Source of the DNA: Victivallis vadensis | GTDB lineage: Bacteria > Verrucomicrobiota > Lentisphaeria > Victivallales > GWF2-50-93 | Direction: 5' to 3' | NCBI GenBank assembly: GCA_020718525.1 | Contig: DYRX01000088.1 | Location: 1 to 13,125 of the forward strand | Length of the DNA stretch: 13,125 bases | In this document: piece by piece, positions 5,487-13,125 of the stretch | How the letters are laid out: each line of letters starts with the position of its first letter | Position numbering within the stretch: position 1 is the first letter of the stretch | The notes under the pieces: generated by a model | Told to the model about the DNA's origin: nothing | Databases searched by the model: none | The model's input: only the letters and a program-made list of their open reading frames with translations | Position numbers and translations under genes: made by a program

Positions 5487-6614
5487 ATGTCTGAAAAGGA
5501 ACAGATTGGGAGAAGCTCGTATTCGAGCAAAAATACCGGCGACTTTGAAGGCGGCTTTGAACTGCGCGGACGGCGCTACCATAAAATCGAAGACCTGCGC
5601 TACGGGACGAATCCTCACCAGACCGCGGCGTTCTACCGTCCATGCGACTGCGTATGCCCGATTGCCGACATGCGCATCCTCAAGAGCGGCAAGAGCGGTC
5701 TTTCCCAGACAAATCTGGAGGACATCTCCTATTCGCTCAACATTTTGAAGTATTTCAGCTTGCCGGCCTGCGCCGTCATGAAGCACGTCAACCCGAGCGG
5801 AGTCGCTGTCGCGAGGAACGCCATGAACGCCAAAGACGTCTATGTCCGGGCGCGGGACTGCGATCCGAGGGCGGCATTCGGCAGTGTGGTCTCATTCAAT
5901 GTGAAGATTGACAAGGCGACTGCCGAGGAAATCATGGGCAGTTTTGTAGAATGCGTTGTCGCTCCGGATTTTGACGAGGAGGCGCTGGGCGTTTTCAACG
6001 ATCCGGATGGAACGTTCAAGCTCAACAAGCAGATAAGGATAATCAGATGCGGGGACTTGTCCCTGCTTCCCCGCTACCTCGGCGAAGAGTCGCCGATTCA
6101 CAGCACGGTCAAAACTTTGGCGGACGGCTCGCTGGTTCTCGCGACGCCGCTCCTGACTTCTCTCAGGAGCGTAGCGGATCTCAAGCCGGCGAAAGCTGAC
6201 AGCAAGTCTCTGGGCGCAGTTGTTTCTGAGCGTTTTCCGACCGACGGACAGCTCCACGATCTTCTTGCCGCCTGGTACATCAACATCAACGTCCGCTCGA
6301 ATGGCGTTGTGATAGTGAAGAACGGCCAGACTCTCTCGGTCGGAACCGGGGAGCAGGATCGCGTCGGGTCGGTCGAGCAGGCGATATGGAAATACAAGAA
6401 CAAGTATTCCGGAGATGAGAGCATCGAGAATTCAGTGATGGCCAGCGATGGATTTTTCCCGTTTCCGGACGCGGTGGAGATCGCCGCGGCGGCGGGCGTG
6501 ACCGCGATGATTTCGCCCCCCGGCTCGATCAAGGACGCCGATGTGATCGCCTGCGCCAACAAGCTAGGCGTGGCGCTCGTCCACGCGCCTGAAAGAATAT
6601 TTTCACACCACTGA
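5487..6614 (+). CDS. purH: AICAR transformylase (PurH C-terminal domain only)
   Basis: Catalyses formylation of AICAR to FAICAR with 10-formyl-tetrahydrofolate in purine synthesis. The 375-residue product matches only the AICARFT part of PurH: RYGTNPHQ (38-45), the catalytic Lys99-His100 followed by NPSG (102-105), DCDPRAAFGS (124-133), SNGVVIVK about 270, SDGFFPFPDAVEIAAAAGV about 325-343, and PPGSIKDADVI near the C-terminus. Standard bifunctional PurH is about 510-530 residues and begins with an MGS-like IMP cyclohydrolase domain, which is absent here. The sequence upstream is repeat DNA and promoter, not a broken domain. Start 5487 is chosen because AAGGAG (5474-5479) lies 7 nt upstream; an in-frame ATG at 5442 would put the palindrome inside the coding region. 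A separate cyclohydrolase must exist elsewhere if the pathway is complete. The PHP gene follows after 45 nt. Confidence 0.88.
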   Translation: MSEKEQIGRSSYSSKNTGDFEGGFELRGRRYHKIEDLRYGTNPHQTAAFYRPCDCVCPIADMRILKSGKSGLSQTNLEDISYSLNILKYFSLPACAVMKHVNPSGVAVARNAMNAKDVYVRARDCDPRAAFGSVVSFNVKIDKATAEEIMGSFVECVVAPDFDEEALGVFNDPDGTFKLNKQIRIIRCGDLSLLPRYLGEESPIHSTVKTLADGSLVLATPLLTSLRSVADLKPAKADSKSLGAVVSERFPTDGQLHDLLAAWYININVRSNGVVIVKNGQTLSVGTGEQDRVGSVEQAIWKYKNKYSGDESIENSVMASDGFFPFPDAVEIAAAAGVTAMISPPGSIKDADVIACANKLGVALVHAPERIFSHH

Positions 6615-6659
6615 TCGCGTCTTTTTCCGCCAAAGCAGACATAAAAACAAGGTTTTGCG

Positions 6660-7517
6660 ATGATTGATTTTCACATGCACAGCACCGCCTCCGACGGTTC
6701 CTTTACGCCGTCGGAGCTTGTCCGGATGGCGGCGGACAAATCCCTCGAAGCGATCGCCCTCACAGACCATGACACTGTCAGCGGAGTCGAGGAATTTCTT
6801 GCCGAGGCCAGCCACCTTGGGATTCCGGTCCTGTCCGGTGTCGAAGTCTCCGTCTCGCACGAGACTTCAATCCACATCGTAGGCCTTTTCGTCAGCTCCA
6901 CATGCGGGCGCCTCAACGAGCTTCTCCGCGAAATTCGCAGAAACAGGGACAGCAGAAACATCCTAATTGTCGAGAAGCTCAACTCCATGGGCTATCTTAT
7001 TGGTATAGAAGAACTTGAAGCGGAAGCAAAAGGCGAGAGCGCCGGACGTCCGCATATAGCGAAGATCCTGATTTCAAAGGGATATTTCAAGCATCCTCAG
7101 GATGTCTTCGACAAGTGCCTAAAAAAGGGGACGCCTGCCTACTGTCCTAGAATTCTTCCCGAGCCTTCTGTCGCCATTGATGCGATACACGAGGCGGGCG
7201 GACTGGCAGTCTGGGCGCATCCGCTCCACAGGGCGGACTCGAGCATCAAGGACATAGAAAGGACGCTTGCGTCCTTCATAAAGATGGGGCTCGACGGCAT
7301 CGAGGCCTACTACTCGACTTTTACGAATGAACAGCAGAATCTGATCATGGATCTTGCCGCCAGACATGGGATTCTCATTTCCGGAGGAAGCGATTTTCAT
7401 GGAACGAATATGAGGGACATCGAAATGGGCGTCGGATACGGAGGCCTCAAAATTCCATTTTCGGTCTACGAAAAGCTTCTCTCATGTCATCATGGCAGGA
7501 AGAAGGGGCTTGATTGA
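6660..7517 (+). CDS. PHP-domain phosphoesterase, RNase AM / nucleoside-bisphosphate phosphatase-like
   Basis: A 285-residue stand-alone PHP protein predicted to hydrolyse phosphoesters with a metal cluster. Ligand motifs are clear: HMHSTASDG (5-13), LTDHD (34-38), Glu62 in LSGVEVS, His132 in GRPHIAK, the AHP motif (186-188) and SGGSDFHG (241-248). The insert around GRPHIAKILISKGY, and the spacing, match the TrpH/YciV group, whose characterised members degrade 3',5'-nucleoside bisphosphates or the 5' ends of short RNAs. Histidinol-phosphatase and PolX PHP domains are less likely because of length and motif detail. AAGG (6649-6652) lies 7 nt before the ATG. It lies between the purine gene and dapB, but those neighbours do not suggest a specific pathway. 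Confidence 0.83.
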   Translation: MIDFHMHSTASDGSFTPSELVRMAADKSLEAIALTDHDTVSGVEEFLAEASHLGIPVLSGVEVSVSHETSIHIVGLFVSSTCGRLNELLREIRRNRDSRNILIVEKLNSMGYLIGIEELEAEAKGESAGRPHIAKILISKGYFKHPQDVFDKCLKKGTPAYCPRILPEPSVAIDAIHEAGGLAVWAHPLHRADSSIKDIERTLASFIKMGLDGIEAYYSTFTNEQQNLIMDLAARHGILISGGSDFHGTNMRDIEMGVGYGGLKIPFSVYEKLLSCHHGRKKGLD

Positions 7518-7543
7518 TCTCCTTTTGGAATTAACTTAACTGC

Positions 7544-7557
7544 GAGCCAACTGGCTC
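7544..7557. repeat. Palindrome GAGCCA-AC-TGGCTC before dapB
   Basis: Six-base arms with a two-base centre, matching 13 of 14 positions of the palindrome core upstream of the AICAR transformylase gene. It lies 21 nt before the AAGG ribosome binding site of dapB and 26 nt after the PHP gene's stop codon. Confidence 0.5.
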
Positions 7558-7589
7558 AACAAATAATGAACAACAATCAAGGCGATGCG

Positions 7590-8414
7590 ATGACTAAGAT
7601 TATAGTAGTTGGGGCGGCTGGCAGAATGGGCAGAAGGCTTGTTTCTCTTGCTATGGATTCTGCCGGAAAATATCTCCTGACGGGAGCAACAGAGATTTCA
7701 GGCAGTCCATTTTTAGAGCAGGATGCCGGTCTTGTCGCGGGATCTGGCACGTCTGGAGTCAAGATATCGCCCGAACTTGCTCCACTTCTTGCGAATGCGG
7801 AGGTGGTCATAGATTTCAGCACTGGAAATCCGCTTGCGAATGCCGAGCTTGCTGTTTCAGCCGGACTCGGCATTGTGATCGGAGGGACGGCAATTGAGAA
7901 GGCGCAGAAGGCGGCAATCGCGGAGCTTGCGCGCAGAGGCGGCAGAATCGTGATGTCTTCTAACATGAGCGTGGGGCTGAATCTTGTCGCGGGTCTCTGC
8001 GCCGAAACCGCCGGGATTCTTGGAGACTCCTACGACATAGAGATTGTCGAGATGCATCATTCCAAAAAGAAAGATTCTCCCAGCGGAAGCGCAATTCTGC
8101 TCGCGGAGGCTGTGGCTGCTGCAAGAGGATGCGATCTTGACGAGAAGGCTGTCTACGGCAGATCCGGGCTTCCGGGCGAACGGCCGCGCGGCGAAATCGG
8201 AATCCACGCAGTTCGAGGAGGAGATGTCGTCGGCGATCATACCGTCATATTTGCGACTGAAGGAGAACGTATAGAGATCGTCCACAAGGCTTCAAGCAGG
8301 GATGCTTTTGCAAAGGGCGCTCTGAGGGCGGCGGAGTTTTTGCGTACCAGCAAGCCGGGACTCTATGACATGAGAGACGTGCTTGGACTTTCAAAAGGAA
8401 GGCCGGCGGCTTGA
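7590..8414 (+). CDS. dapB: 4-hydroxy-tetrahydrodipicolinate reductase (DapB)
   Basis: Reduces 4-hydroxy-tetrahydrodipicolinate with NAD(P)H in the diaminopimelate/lysine pathway, which also feeds peptidoglycan synthesis. The product is 274 residues, close to the 273 of E. coli DapB. The N-terminal Rossmann motif is GAAGRMG (8-14), DFSTGNP (75-81) lies at the second strand region, and the catalytic block EMHHSKKKDSPSGSA (154-168) holds the His156-His157 pair and Lys160. The C-terminal HAVRGGDVVGDHTVIF (206-221) is typical. The usual GTTG cofactor motif reads GGTA here (98-101), a modest departure that keeps the second Thr. Start 7590 has AAGG (7579-7582) at 7 nt; an upstream in-frame ATG at 7566 lacks such a site. 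clpC follows after 35 nt, so the two may be co-transcribed. Confidence 0.95.
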   Translation: MTKIIVVGAAGRMGRRLVSLAMDSAGKYLLTGATEISGSPFLEQDAGLVAGSGTSGVKISPELAPLLANAEVVIDFSTGNPLANAELAVSAGLGIVIGGTAIEKAQKAAIAELARRGGRIVMSSNMSVGLNLVAGLCAETAGILGDSYDIEIVEMHHSKKKDSPSGSAILLAEAVAAARGCDLDEKAVYGRSGLPGERPRGEIGIHAVRGGDVVGDHTVIFATEGERIEIVHKASSRDAFAKGALRAAEFLRTSKPGLYDMRDVLGLSKGRPAA

Positions 8415-8449
8415 AGACACGGCGAATTTGACAAAGAGAGGTATCTAGA

Positions 8450-11062
8450 ATGTCGGACAAAAATGGACAGTTCGGACCGAACGACAGCGAGTTCGAAAAC
8501 GAGATAAAGAAATTGACGCCCAGAGCGAGGCAGGTGCTTGTCCTCTCCCAAAAGGAGGCGGAAAGATTCAACCACGACTACATCGGCACAGAGCATCTTC
8601 TTCTGGGGATACTCGGACTCAATCAGGGCGTGGCTGTAAATGTCTTGAAATCAATGGGTTTGAACATTGAAAAACTGCGGATGGAGGTCGAGAAAAATTC
8701 AGGATCCGGTTCCGACACGAAGATGGAGGGGCCGATTCCTTTCACAAACAGGCTTAAAAAGGTGCTCATTCTCGCCGCCAAGGAGGCGATGTCCATGAAC
8801 TACACCTTCATCGGCACGGAGCATCTCCTTCTCGGTCTCCTGCGCGAGGGAGAAAGTGTCGCCGCAAGAATAATGAGAAACCTCAACATCGATCCGGAAA
8901 AGGTCAGAAGCGAGGTCATCAAGTCCCTGGATCCCAATTACATGCCCCAGGACGCGCCGCAGGGGCAAGGCGGCGGAGCGCCTGGACAAGCTCAGGGCGA
9001 CGCATTGAACGCCTTGCGCGCTTTCGGTCACGACTTGACCGAGATGGCGGCGCAGGGAAAGCTCGATCCGGTCATCGGAAGGAAGGATGAGATCGAGCGT
9101 GTCATTCAAGTTCTTTGCAGGCGCACGAAGAACAATCCGGTGCTCATAGGAGAGGCGGGAGTCGGAAAGACTGCAATAGTCGAAGGACTTGCACAGGCGA
9201 TTTACGAAAAGAAAATTCCAGAACTGCTTTCCGGGAGAAAAGTTTTTGCGCTCGATTTGCCGCTCATGGTCGCGGGCACGAAATACAGAGGACAGTTCGA
9301 AGAGAGAATCAAGGCGGTCATGGACGAGATTAGAAGCTCCGGAAAAGTCATTCTCTTTGTTGACGAACTGCATTCGCTGGTCGGCGCTGGCGGAGCCGAG
9401 GGCGCGATGGACGCCGCAAACATCATCAAGCCCGCGCTCTCCAGAGGGGATCTCCAGTGCATCGGCGCGACCACCATGAACGAATACCGGAAATATATAG
9501 AAAAAGACACTGCGCTTGAAAGAAGGTTTCAGCCGATAATCGTCAACCCGCCCTCTGTCGAGGAGACGGTCGAAATTCTCAAGGGGCTCAGAGGCCGCTA
9601 CGAGGATCATCACAAGGTCGAATACAGCGACGAGGCGGTCAAGGCGGCGGCGAAGCTTTCCGACAGATACATCAGCGGGCGTTTCCTTCCGGACAAGGCA
9701 ATTGACGTGATGGACGAAGCAGGCGCCAGGGCTAGAATTCTCAACTGCTCCGAAAGACCGGATCTTTCCAAGCTTGAAAAAGAGCTCGACAGCCTTCTCA
9801 AGAAAAAGAACGATTCGATATCGGCTCAGAACTACGAAGAGGCCGCCAAAGCGCGCGATCAGGAGAAGCGCGCCAGACTTGAGATTGAAAACAAGCTCGC
9901 CGAATGGAAAGTGTCCCAGGAAAGCAGAAGGACGAAGATCGGACACAACGAAATAAGCGAGGTGATCGCCAAGCTGACGGGCATTCCTGTCCGCCAAATG
10001 GAGGAAGGCGAAACGCAGAGGCTCCTCAGAATGGAGCAGGAAATAGAAAAGACAGTGATCGGCCAGGACGAGGCGATCAAAACCATATCGAGGGCGCTCA
10101 GGCGCTCAAGAGCCGATCTCAAGGATCCCCGGCGCCCAATCGGATCCTTCATCTTTCTCGGACCGACTGGCGTCGGAAAGACACTTCTTGCAAAATCCCT
10201 CGCTGAATTCATGTTCGGAGATCCGGACGCCCTCATCCAGATTGACATGTCCGAGTACATGGAGAAATTCAACGTCAGCCGTCTCATCGGCTCTCCGCCC
10301 GGATATGTTGGATACGAGGAAGGCGGGCAGTTGACTGAAAAGGTCCGCAGACGCCCATATTCCGTGGTTCTATTCGACGAGATCGAAAAGGCGCATCCCG
10401 ATGTCATGCACATACTTCTGCAGATTCTTGAAGAGGGGCAGTTGACCGACAGCCTGGGCAGGAAGATCATCTTCAGAAACACCGTTGTCATAATGACCAG
10501 CAATATCGGGGCTGAAACGCTCCGCAAGGGCTCCGGCATAGGCTTTGCGGCATCCAGCGGAGGCGACTACACCGACAATCAGAGCAAGGTCAAGGAAAAG
10601 CTCATAGAGATTGCGAAGAAGACTTTCCGTCCCGAATTTGTGAACCGGGTTGACGAAATAATCGTTTTCAAACAACTCGAGACTGGCGATCTCAAGAAGA
10701 TAGTCTCCTCGGAGCTTGAAAAGATCATATCCCGCCTGGCGGAGCAGAAAATAACGATCACATATGACGAGGATCTCATTGACCACATAATCAAGAAGGG
10801 TTTTCAGCCGGAGCTTGGAGCTCGCCCGATAAGGCGATGCATCGAGCGTCAAATAGAAGATCCGATGGCAGAGGAGATTCTTGCCGGCAGAATCCGGTCT
10901 GGAAATGTTGTAGCGGCGACTCTTCAGGACGAGAAAATCGTATTTCTGCCTGACGAAAAGACGGAGGACACCGCGGGCAAGTCTGAATCTGCTCCTCCAC
11001 CGCCTGAGCCGCCAAAGAAGACCCGGACTCGCCGGAAGCGGAGCCAGGACGAATCCGCTTAA
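8450..11062 (+). CDS. clpC: ATP-dependent Clp protease unfoldase subunit ClpC
   Basis: A hexameric AAA+ unfoldase expected to feed substrates to ClpP. The 870-residue protein has all ClpC parts in order: two N-terminal Clp repeats (TPRARQVL at 23-30 and FTNRLKKVLILA at 98-109, each followed by IGTEHLLLG), a Gly/Gln-rich linker (about 165-185), the first AAA module with GEAGVGKT (234-241) and ILFVDE (301-306), an Arg-finger region ERRF (357-360), a UVR segment (about 442-471, NYEEAAKARD), and the second AAA module with GPTGVGKT (571-578) and VVLFDE (639-644). A ClpP-docking IGF tripeptide is present (697-699), and sensor-2 GAR lies at 790-792. The short middle domain separates it from ClpB and the IGF loop supports ClpP partnership. 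A Pro-rich then basic tail (about 849-865) follows the core. AGAGAGG (8435-8441) lies 8 nt before the ATG. No CIRCE-like element was seen upstream. Confidence 0.97.
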   Translation: MSDKNGQFGPNDSEFENEIKKLTPRARQVLVLSQKEAERFNHDYIGTEHLLLGILGLNQGVAVNVLKSMGLNIEKLRMEVEKNSGSGSDTKMEGPIPFTNRLKKVLILAAKEAMSMNYTFIGTEHLLLGLLREGESVAARIMRNLNIDPEKVRSEVIKSLDPNYMPQDAPQGQGGGAPGQAQGDALNALRAFGHDLTEMAAQGKLDPVIGRKDEIERVIQVLCRRTKNNPVLIGEAGVGKTAIVEGLAQAIYEKKIPELLSGRKVFALDLPLMVAGTKYRGQFEERIKAVMDEIRSSGKVILFVDELHSLVGAGGAEGAMDAANIIKPALSRGDLQCIGATTMNEYRKYIEKDTALERRFQPIIVNPPSVEETVEILKGLRGRYEDHHKVEYSDEAVKAAAKLSDRYISGRFLPDKAIDVMDEAGARARILNCSERPDLSKLEKELDSLLKKKNDSISAQNYEEAAKARDQEKRARLEIENKLAEWKVSQESRRTKIGHNEISEVIAKLTGIPVRQMEEGETQRLLRMEQEIEKTVIGQDEAIKTISRALRRSRADLKDPRRPIGSFIFLGPTGVGKTLLAKSLAEFMFGDPDALIQIDMSEYMEKFNVSRLIGSPPGYVGYEEGGQLTEKVRRRPYSVVLFDEIEKAHPDVMHILLQILEEGQLTDSLGRKIIFRNTVVIMTSNIGAETLRKGSGIGFAASSGGDYTDNQSKVKEKLIEIAKKTFRPEFVNRVDEIIVFKQLETGDLKKIVSSELEKIISRLAEQKITITYDEDLIDHIIKKGFQPELGARPIRRCIERQIEDPMAEEILAGRIRSGNVVAATLQDEKIVFLPDEKTEDTAGKSESAPPPPEPPKKTRTRRKRSQDESA

Positions 11063-11144
11063 TTCTGATTGGATATCAATGATGCATCTGTGCAGTTTTG
11101 AGGAATGCCGCAGAAATATTGAACATAAAATGGATTGAATTGCC

Positions 11145-12146
11145 ATGATAGAGAAAGACGAGCTGTACCCAATCTTATTCGACCCGATTTACAAGGAGGT
11201 GGTTTGGGGCGGCGACATGTTGAGCTCCTTTCTGGGCAGAGAATTGCCGCCGCACGAGGCCCCCGTTGGAGAGTCCTGGGAAATTTCAGACAGGGACGAC
11301 GCCGTCAGCTCGGTCTCAAACGGCGCCCTTGCCGGAACAGATATTCGAACCCTGATCAAGCACTACGGCAAAGTTCTTTTCGGGGAGCTCTCCAACTCAA
11401 ATCGCTTTCCTCTTCTCGTAAAGCTGATTGACGCGGGAAAAACCCTTTCCCTACAGGTGCATCCAGACGAAGCATACTGCTCAAAGAATCCCGGCTCGGA
11501 GCCCAAGACTGAAATGTGGTATGTCATTGCGGCAAAGCCGGATGCAAAGATCATCGCGGGTCTGAGGCACAACTGCACAAAAATGCAGTTCATAGAAAAA
11601 GTCAATTCAACCGAAATAGAAAACTATCTTCAGGTCTACAAGTCTCTTCCTGGCGACGCATATTATATACGTGCCGGCAGAGTCCATGCGATCGGCGGCG
11701 GCAACCTTCTGCTCGAAATACAGCAGAACAGCAACACCACATTCAGGATAAGCGACTGGGGCAAGCTGGGTTCAGACGGAAAGCCAAGACAGCTTCATGT
11801 CGAGCAGGCGCTGAACAGCATCAATTTCATGGACAGGAACACCCCGAGAATTTCAGGCGTCTCCGATTCAGCCTCCCACAACCGGAGACTTCCCGTTGTC
11901 AACATGTGTCCATTTTTCAGAGTTGATGAACTGCGACTCGTTGGCGGATATTTTGACAAGACAGACGGATCGAGCTTCCATCTGCTGACCGCCATTAGCG
12001 ACTCGATCGTGGTGCGCAACCCGGACAAGAGGACGCGCACAGAGATTCCACGCGGCAGGACTGCCCTCGTTCCGGCGAATTTCGGAACATACACTCTGGA
12101 ATTGTCAGGGGCTGAAGAGGCGACAGTGATCAAGACAAGCCTCTGA
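11145..12146 (+). CDS. manA: Class I mannose-6-phosphate isomerase
   Basis: Interconverts mannose-6-phosphate and fructose-6-phosphate, linking mannose use or GDP-mannose supply to glycolysis. The 333-residue product is of the short bacterial type. Zinc ligands are visible as Gln104 and His106 in LQVHPDE, Glu123 in PKTEMWY, and His181 in GRVHAIGGG followed by LLLEIQQNSNTTFR (188-201), a stretch conserved in this family. The N-terminal KEVVWGGDML and PVGESWEIS are also family hallmarks. No Shine-Dalgarno is seen close to the ATG at 11145, so translation start strength is unclear, though the sequence begins exactly where homologues do. The gap to clpC is 82 nt and no convincing promoter is present in it. 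Its position between clpC and the septal transpeptidase gene gives no strong functional hint. Confidence 0.93.
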   Translation: MIEKDELYPILFDPIYKEVVWGGDMLSSFLGRELPPHEAPVGESWEISDRDDAVSSVSNGALAGTDIRTLIKHYGKVLFGELSNSNRFPLLVKLIDAGKTLSLQVHPDEAYCSKNPGSEPKTEMWYVIAAKPDAKIIAGLRHNCTKMQFIEKVNSTEIENYLQVYKSLPGDAYYIRAGRVHAIGGGNLLLEIQQNSNTTFRISDWGKLGSDGKPRQLHVEQALNSINFMDRNTPRISGVSDSASHNRRLPVVNMCPFFRVDELRLVGGYFDKTDGSSFHLLTAISDSIVVRNPDKRTRTEIPRGRTALVPANFGTYTLELSGAEEATVIKTSL

Positions 12147-12333
12147 GTTATGCCTAATTTTTACGGCGCACTTGTTTTGCATTTGCCCGAAAAACTTGAC
12201 AGTTTCATGGCAAACATGCTTGAAATTGTGAAGATTGATGTTCAAGCTACTAGTCGGTTTTAATCTCGCCGTTAGCCGCGTTCCACGCGATGAAAATGGC
12301 GTATTGTTTCAATGCAAAGGAGATTTTTCCAAT

Positions 12334-13125
12334 ATGGCGCGTCTGAGTTTCATCATCAGAATTGCGGTCTGCGTAGCTTTCGCGGTCACCTTCCTGATTG
12401 CGGTTGGCTCAAGGCTCTATTATGTCCAAATTGTTAGAAACAAGGAACTTATATCAAAGGCAAGAAGGGTCTATACAACTGTTGCCAGCAAAAAAGGCGA
12501 GCGGGGCAGAATCTACGACTACAATGGCAATCTCATTGTCGGGAACATCCCATGCGCCGATGTGATGGCGGATCCGAAGATGACAGGCGACGACAAGGCC
12601 TGTGCGAAAGCCGCTGAACTGCTTTCGAAATGTCTAAGGATGCCGAAATCAGAGATTTTCGAGGCGCTTGCGACAAAAAAGCGGGGGGACAGGGACATCA
12701 GATACAAGGCGGTAAGAAAAGAGCTGACCCTCGACACCGCGAAGGCTGTCGAACAGGTGATTGCAAAAAACAAGCTCAAAGGGATATTTCTCGAGGAGAA
12801 GACAAAAAGATTCTACCCGAAGGGCGAGCTCCTGTCAAATGTCGTGGGACTCACAAACAGCACTGACGAATTTGCAAAACCCATCAATGGCATTGAAAAG
12901 GCGTTCAACGAATCCCTGACGCCTACCAAGGCGAAAAGCGTCTATGAAAGAGACAGAAAAGGCGTTCCGTTCGCATACGGCAAAAAGCAGATGAACCAGG
13001 AGAGGAACGGCAATGATGTCTATCTTACGATACAGGAGCCGATTCAGGCGATAGTCGAGGAGGAGCTCGAAACCTTGGTCAAAGATTTCAAGCCTGAGGC
13101 GGCATACGCGATCATGGCGGATCCG
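12334..13125 (+). CDS. ftsI: FtsI/PBP2-type peptidoglycan transpeptidase, 5' part
   Basis: The N-terminal 264 residues of a class B penicillin-binding protein, cut by the window edge. It has a short cytoplasmic start, one membrane segment (about residues 5-27, hydrophobic, LSFIIRIAVCVAFAVTFLIA), then a periplasmic pedestal domain. RGRIYDYNGNLIV (about 57-69) matches the RGxIxDRxG motif of the dimerisation domain; FYPKGELLSNVVGL and INGIEKAFNESL (about 162-200) and a following NGNDVYLTIQEPIQ also fit FtsI-type proteins. The transpeptidase motifs (SxxK, SxN, KTG) lie beyond the edge, so catalytic integrity cannot be judged. The start has AAAGGAGA (12316-12323) 10 nt upstream. It is 187 nt after manA and not preceded by rsmH or ftsL. 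FtsI is favoured over the elongation PBP2 from the N-terminal motifs, with moderate certainty. Confidence 0.82.
   Translation, partial: MARLSFIIRIAVCVAFAVTFLIAVGSRLYYVQIVRNKELISKARRVYTTVASKKGERGRIYDYNGNLIVGNIPCADVMADPKMTGDDKACAKAAELLSKCLRMPKSEIFEALATKKRGDRDIRYKAVRKELTLDTAKAVEQVIAKNKLKGIFLEEKTKRFYPKGELLSNVVGLTNSTDEFAKPINGIEKAFNESLTPTKAKSVYERDRKGVPFAYGKKQMNQERNGNDVYLTIQEPIQAIVEEELETLVKDFKPEAAYAIMADP

Noticed and set aside
8699..9997. A 432-codon minus-strand frame opposite clpC
   Set aside because: It is a shadow frame across the highly conserved clpC coding sequence, with no recognisable domain.
12196..12201. TTGACA hexamer between manA and ftsI
   Set aside because: A perfect -35 box, but no acceptable -10 element at 16-18 nt, so no promoter is called.

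Overview
The window looks like chromosomal DNA from a bacterium of the PVC superphylum, most likely Lentisphaerota. This is an inference from gene style, not a marker-gene assignment. The pointers are a Gfo/Idh/MocA oxidoreductase next to a DUF4832-like glycosidase and an amidohydrolase, moderate GC content, and abundant short palindromic intergenic repeats. All recognised genes lie on the + strand.

Layout. Positions 1-376 are non-coding and rich in structure: two adjacent perfect palindromes at the left edge, a 45-nt near-perfect hairpin (211-255), and a dyad (314-349) in the leader of the first gene. Positions 377-1444 encode an alpha/beta hydrolase (esterase-like). Its 3' end runs into the first copy of a dispersed repeat (1431-1518), which overlaps a roughly 115-bp MITE-like inverted-repeat element (1461-1576). 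A tight three-gene operon follows: a Gfo/Idh/MocA dehydrogenase (1671-2918), a DUF4832/TIM-barrel glycosidase-like protein (2940-4301) and an amidohydrolase-2 family protein (4335-5276). A second copy of the repeat (5312-5400) closes this catabolic block.

From 5487 onward the genes are housekeeping: an AICAR transformylase that lacks the IMP cyclohydrolase domain, a PHP-domain phosphoesterase, dihydrodipicolinate reductase (dapB), the Clp unfoldase ClpC, a class I mannose-6-phosphate isomerase (manA), and the 5' part of an FtsI-type penicillin-binding protein cut by the right edge.

How the genes may work together. The operon plus the upstream hydrolase fits an intracellular sugar-catabolism module. 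In this model an esterase removes acyl groups, a glycosidase-like enzyme releases a sugar, a dehydrogenase oxidises it, and an amidohydrolase-fold enzyme opens a lactone or related product. None of the four proteins shows a signal peptide. The housekeeping half supplies purine, lysine/peptidoglycan precursor, proteostasis, mannose-phosphate and septal cell-wall functions. I see no defence system, CRISPR array, tRNA or rRNA gene. The most interesting material is the repeat family and the structured non-coding regions.
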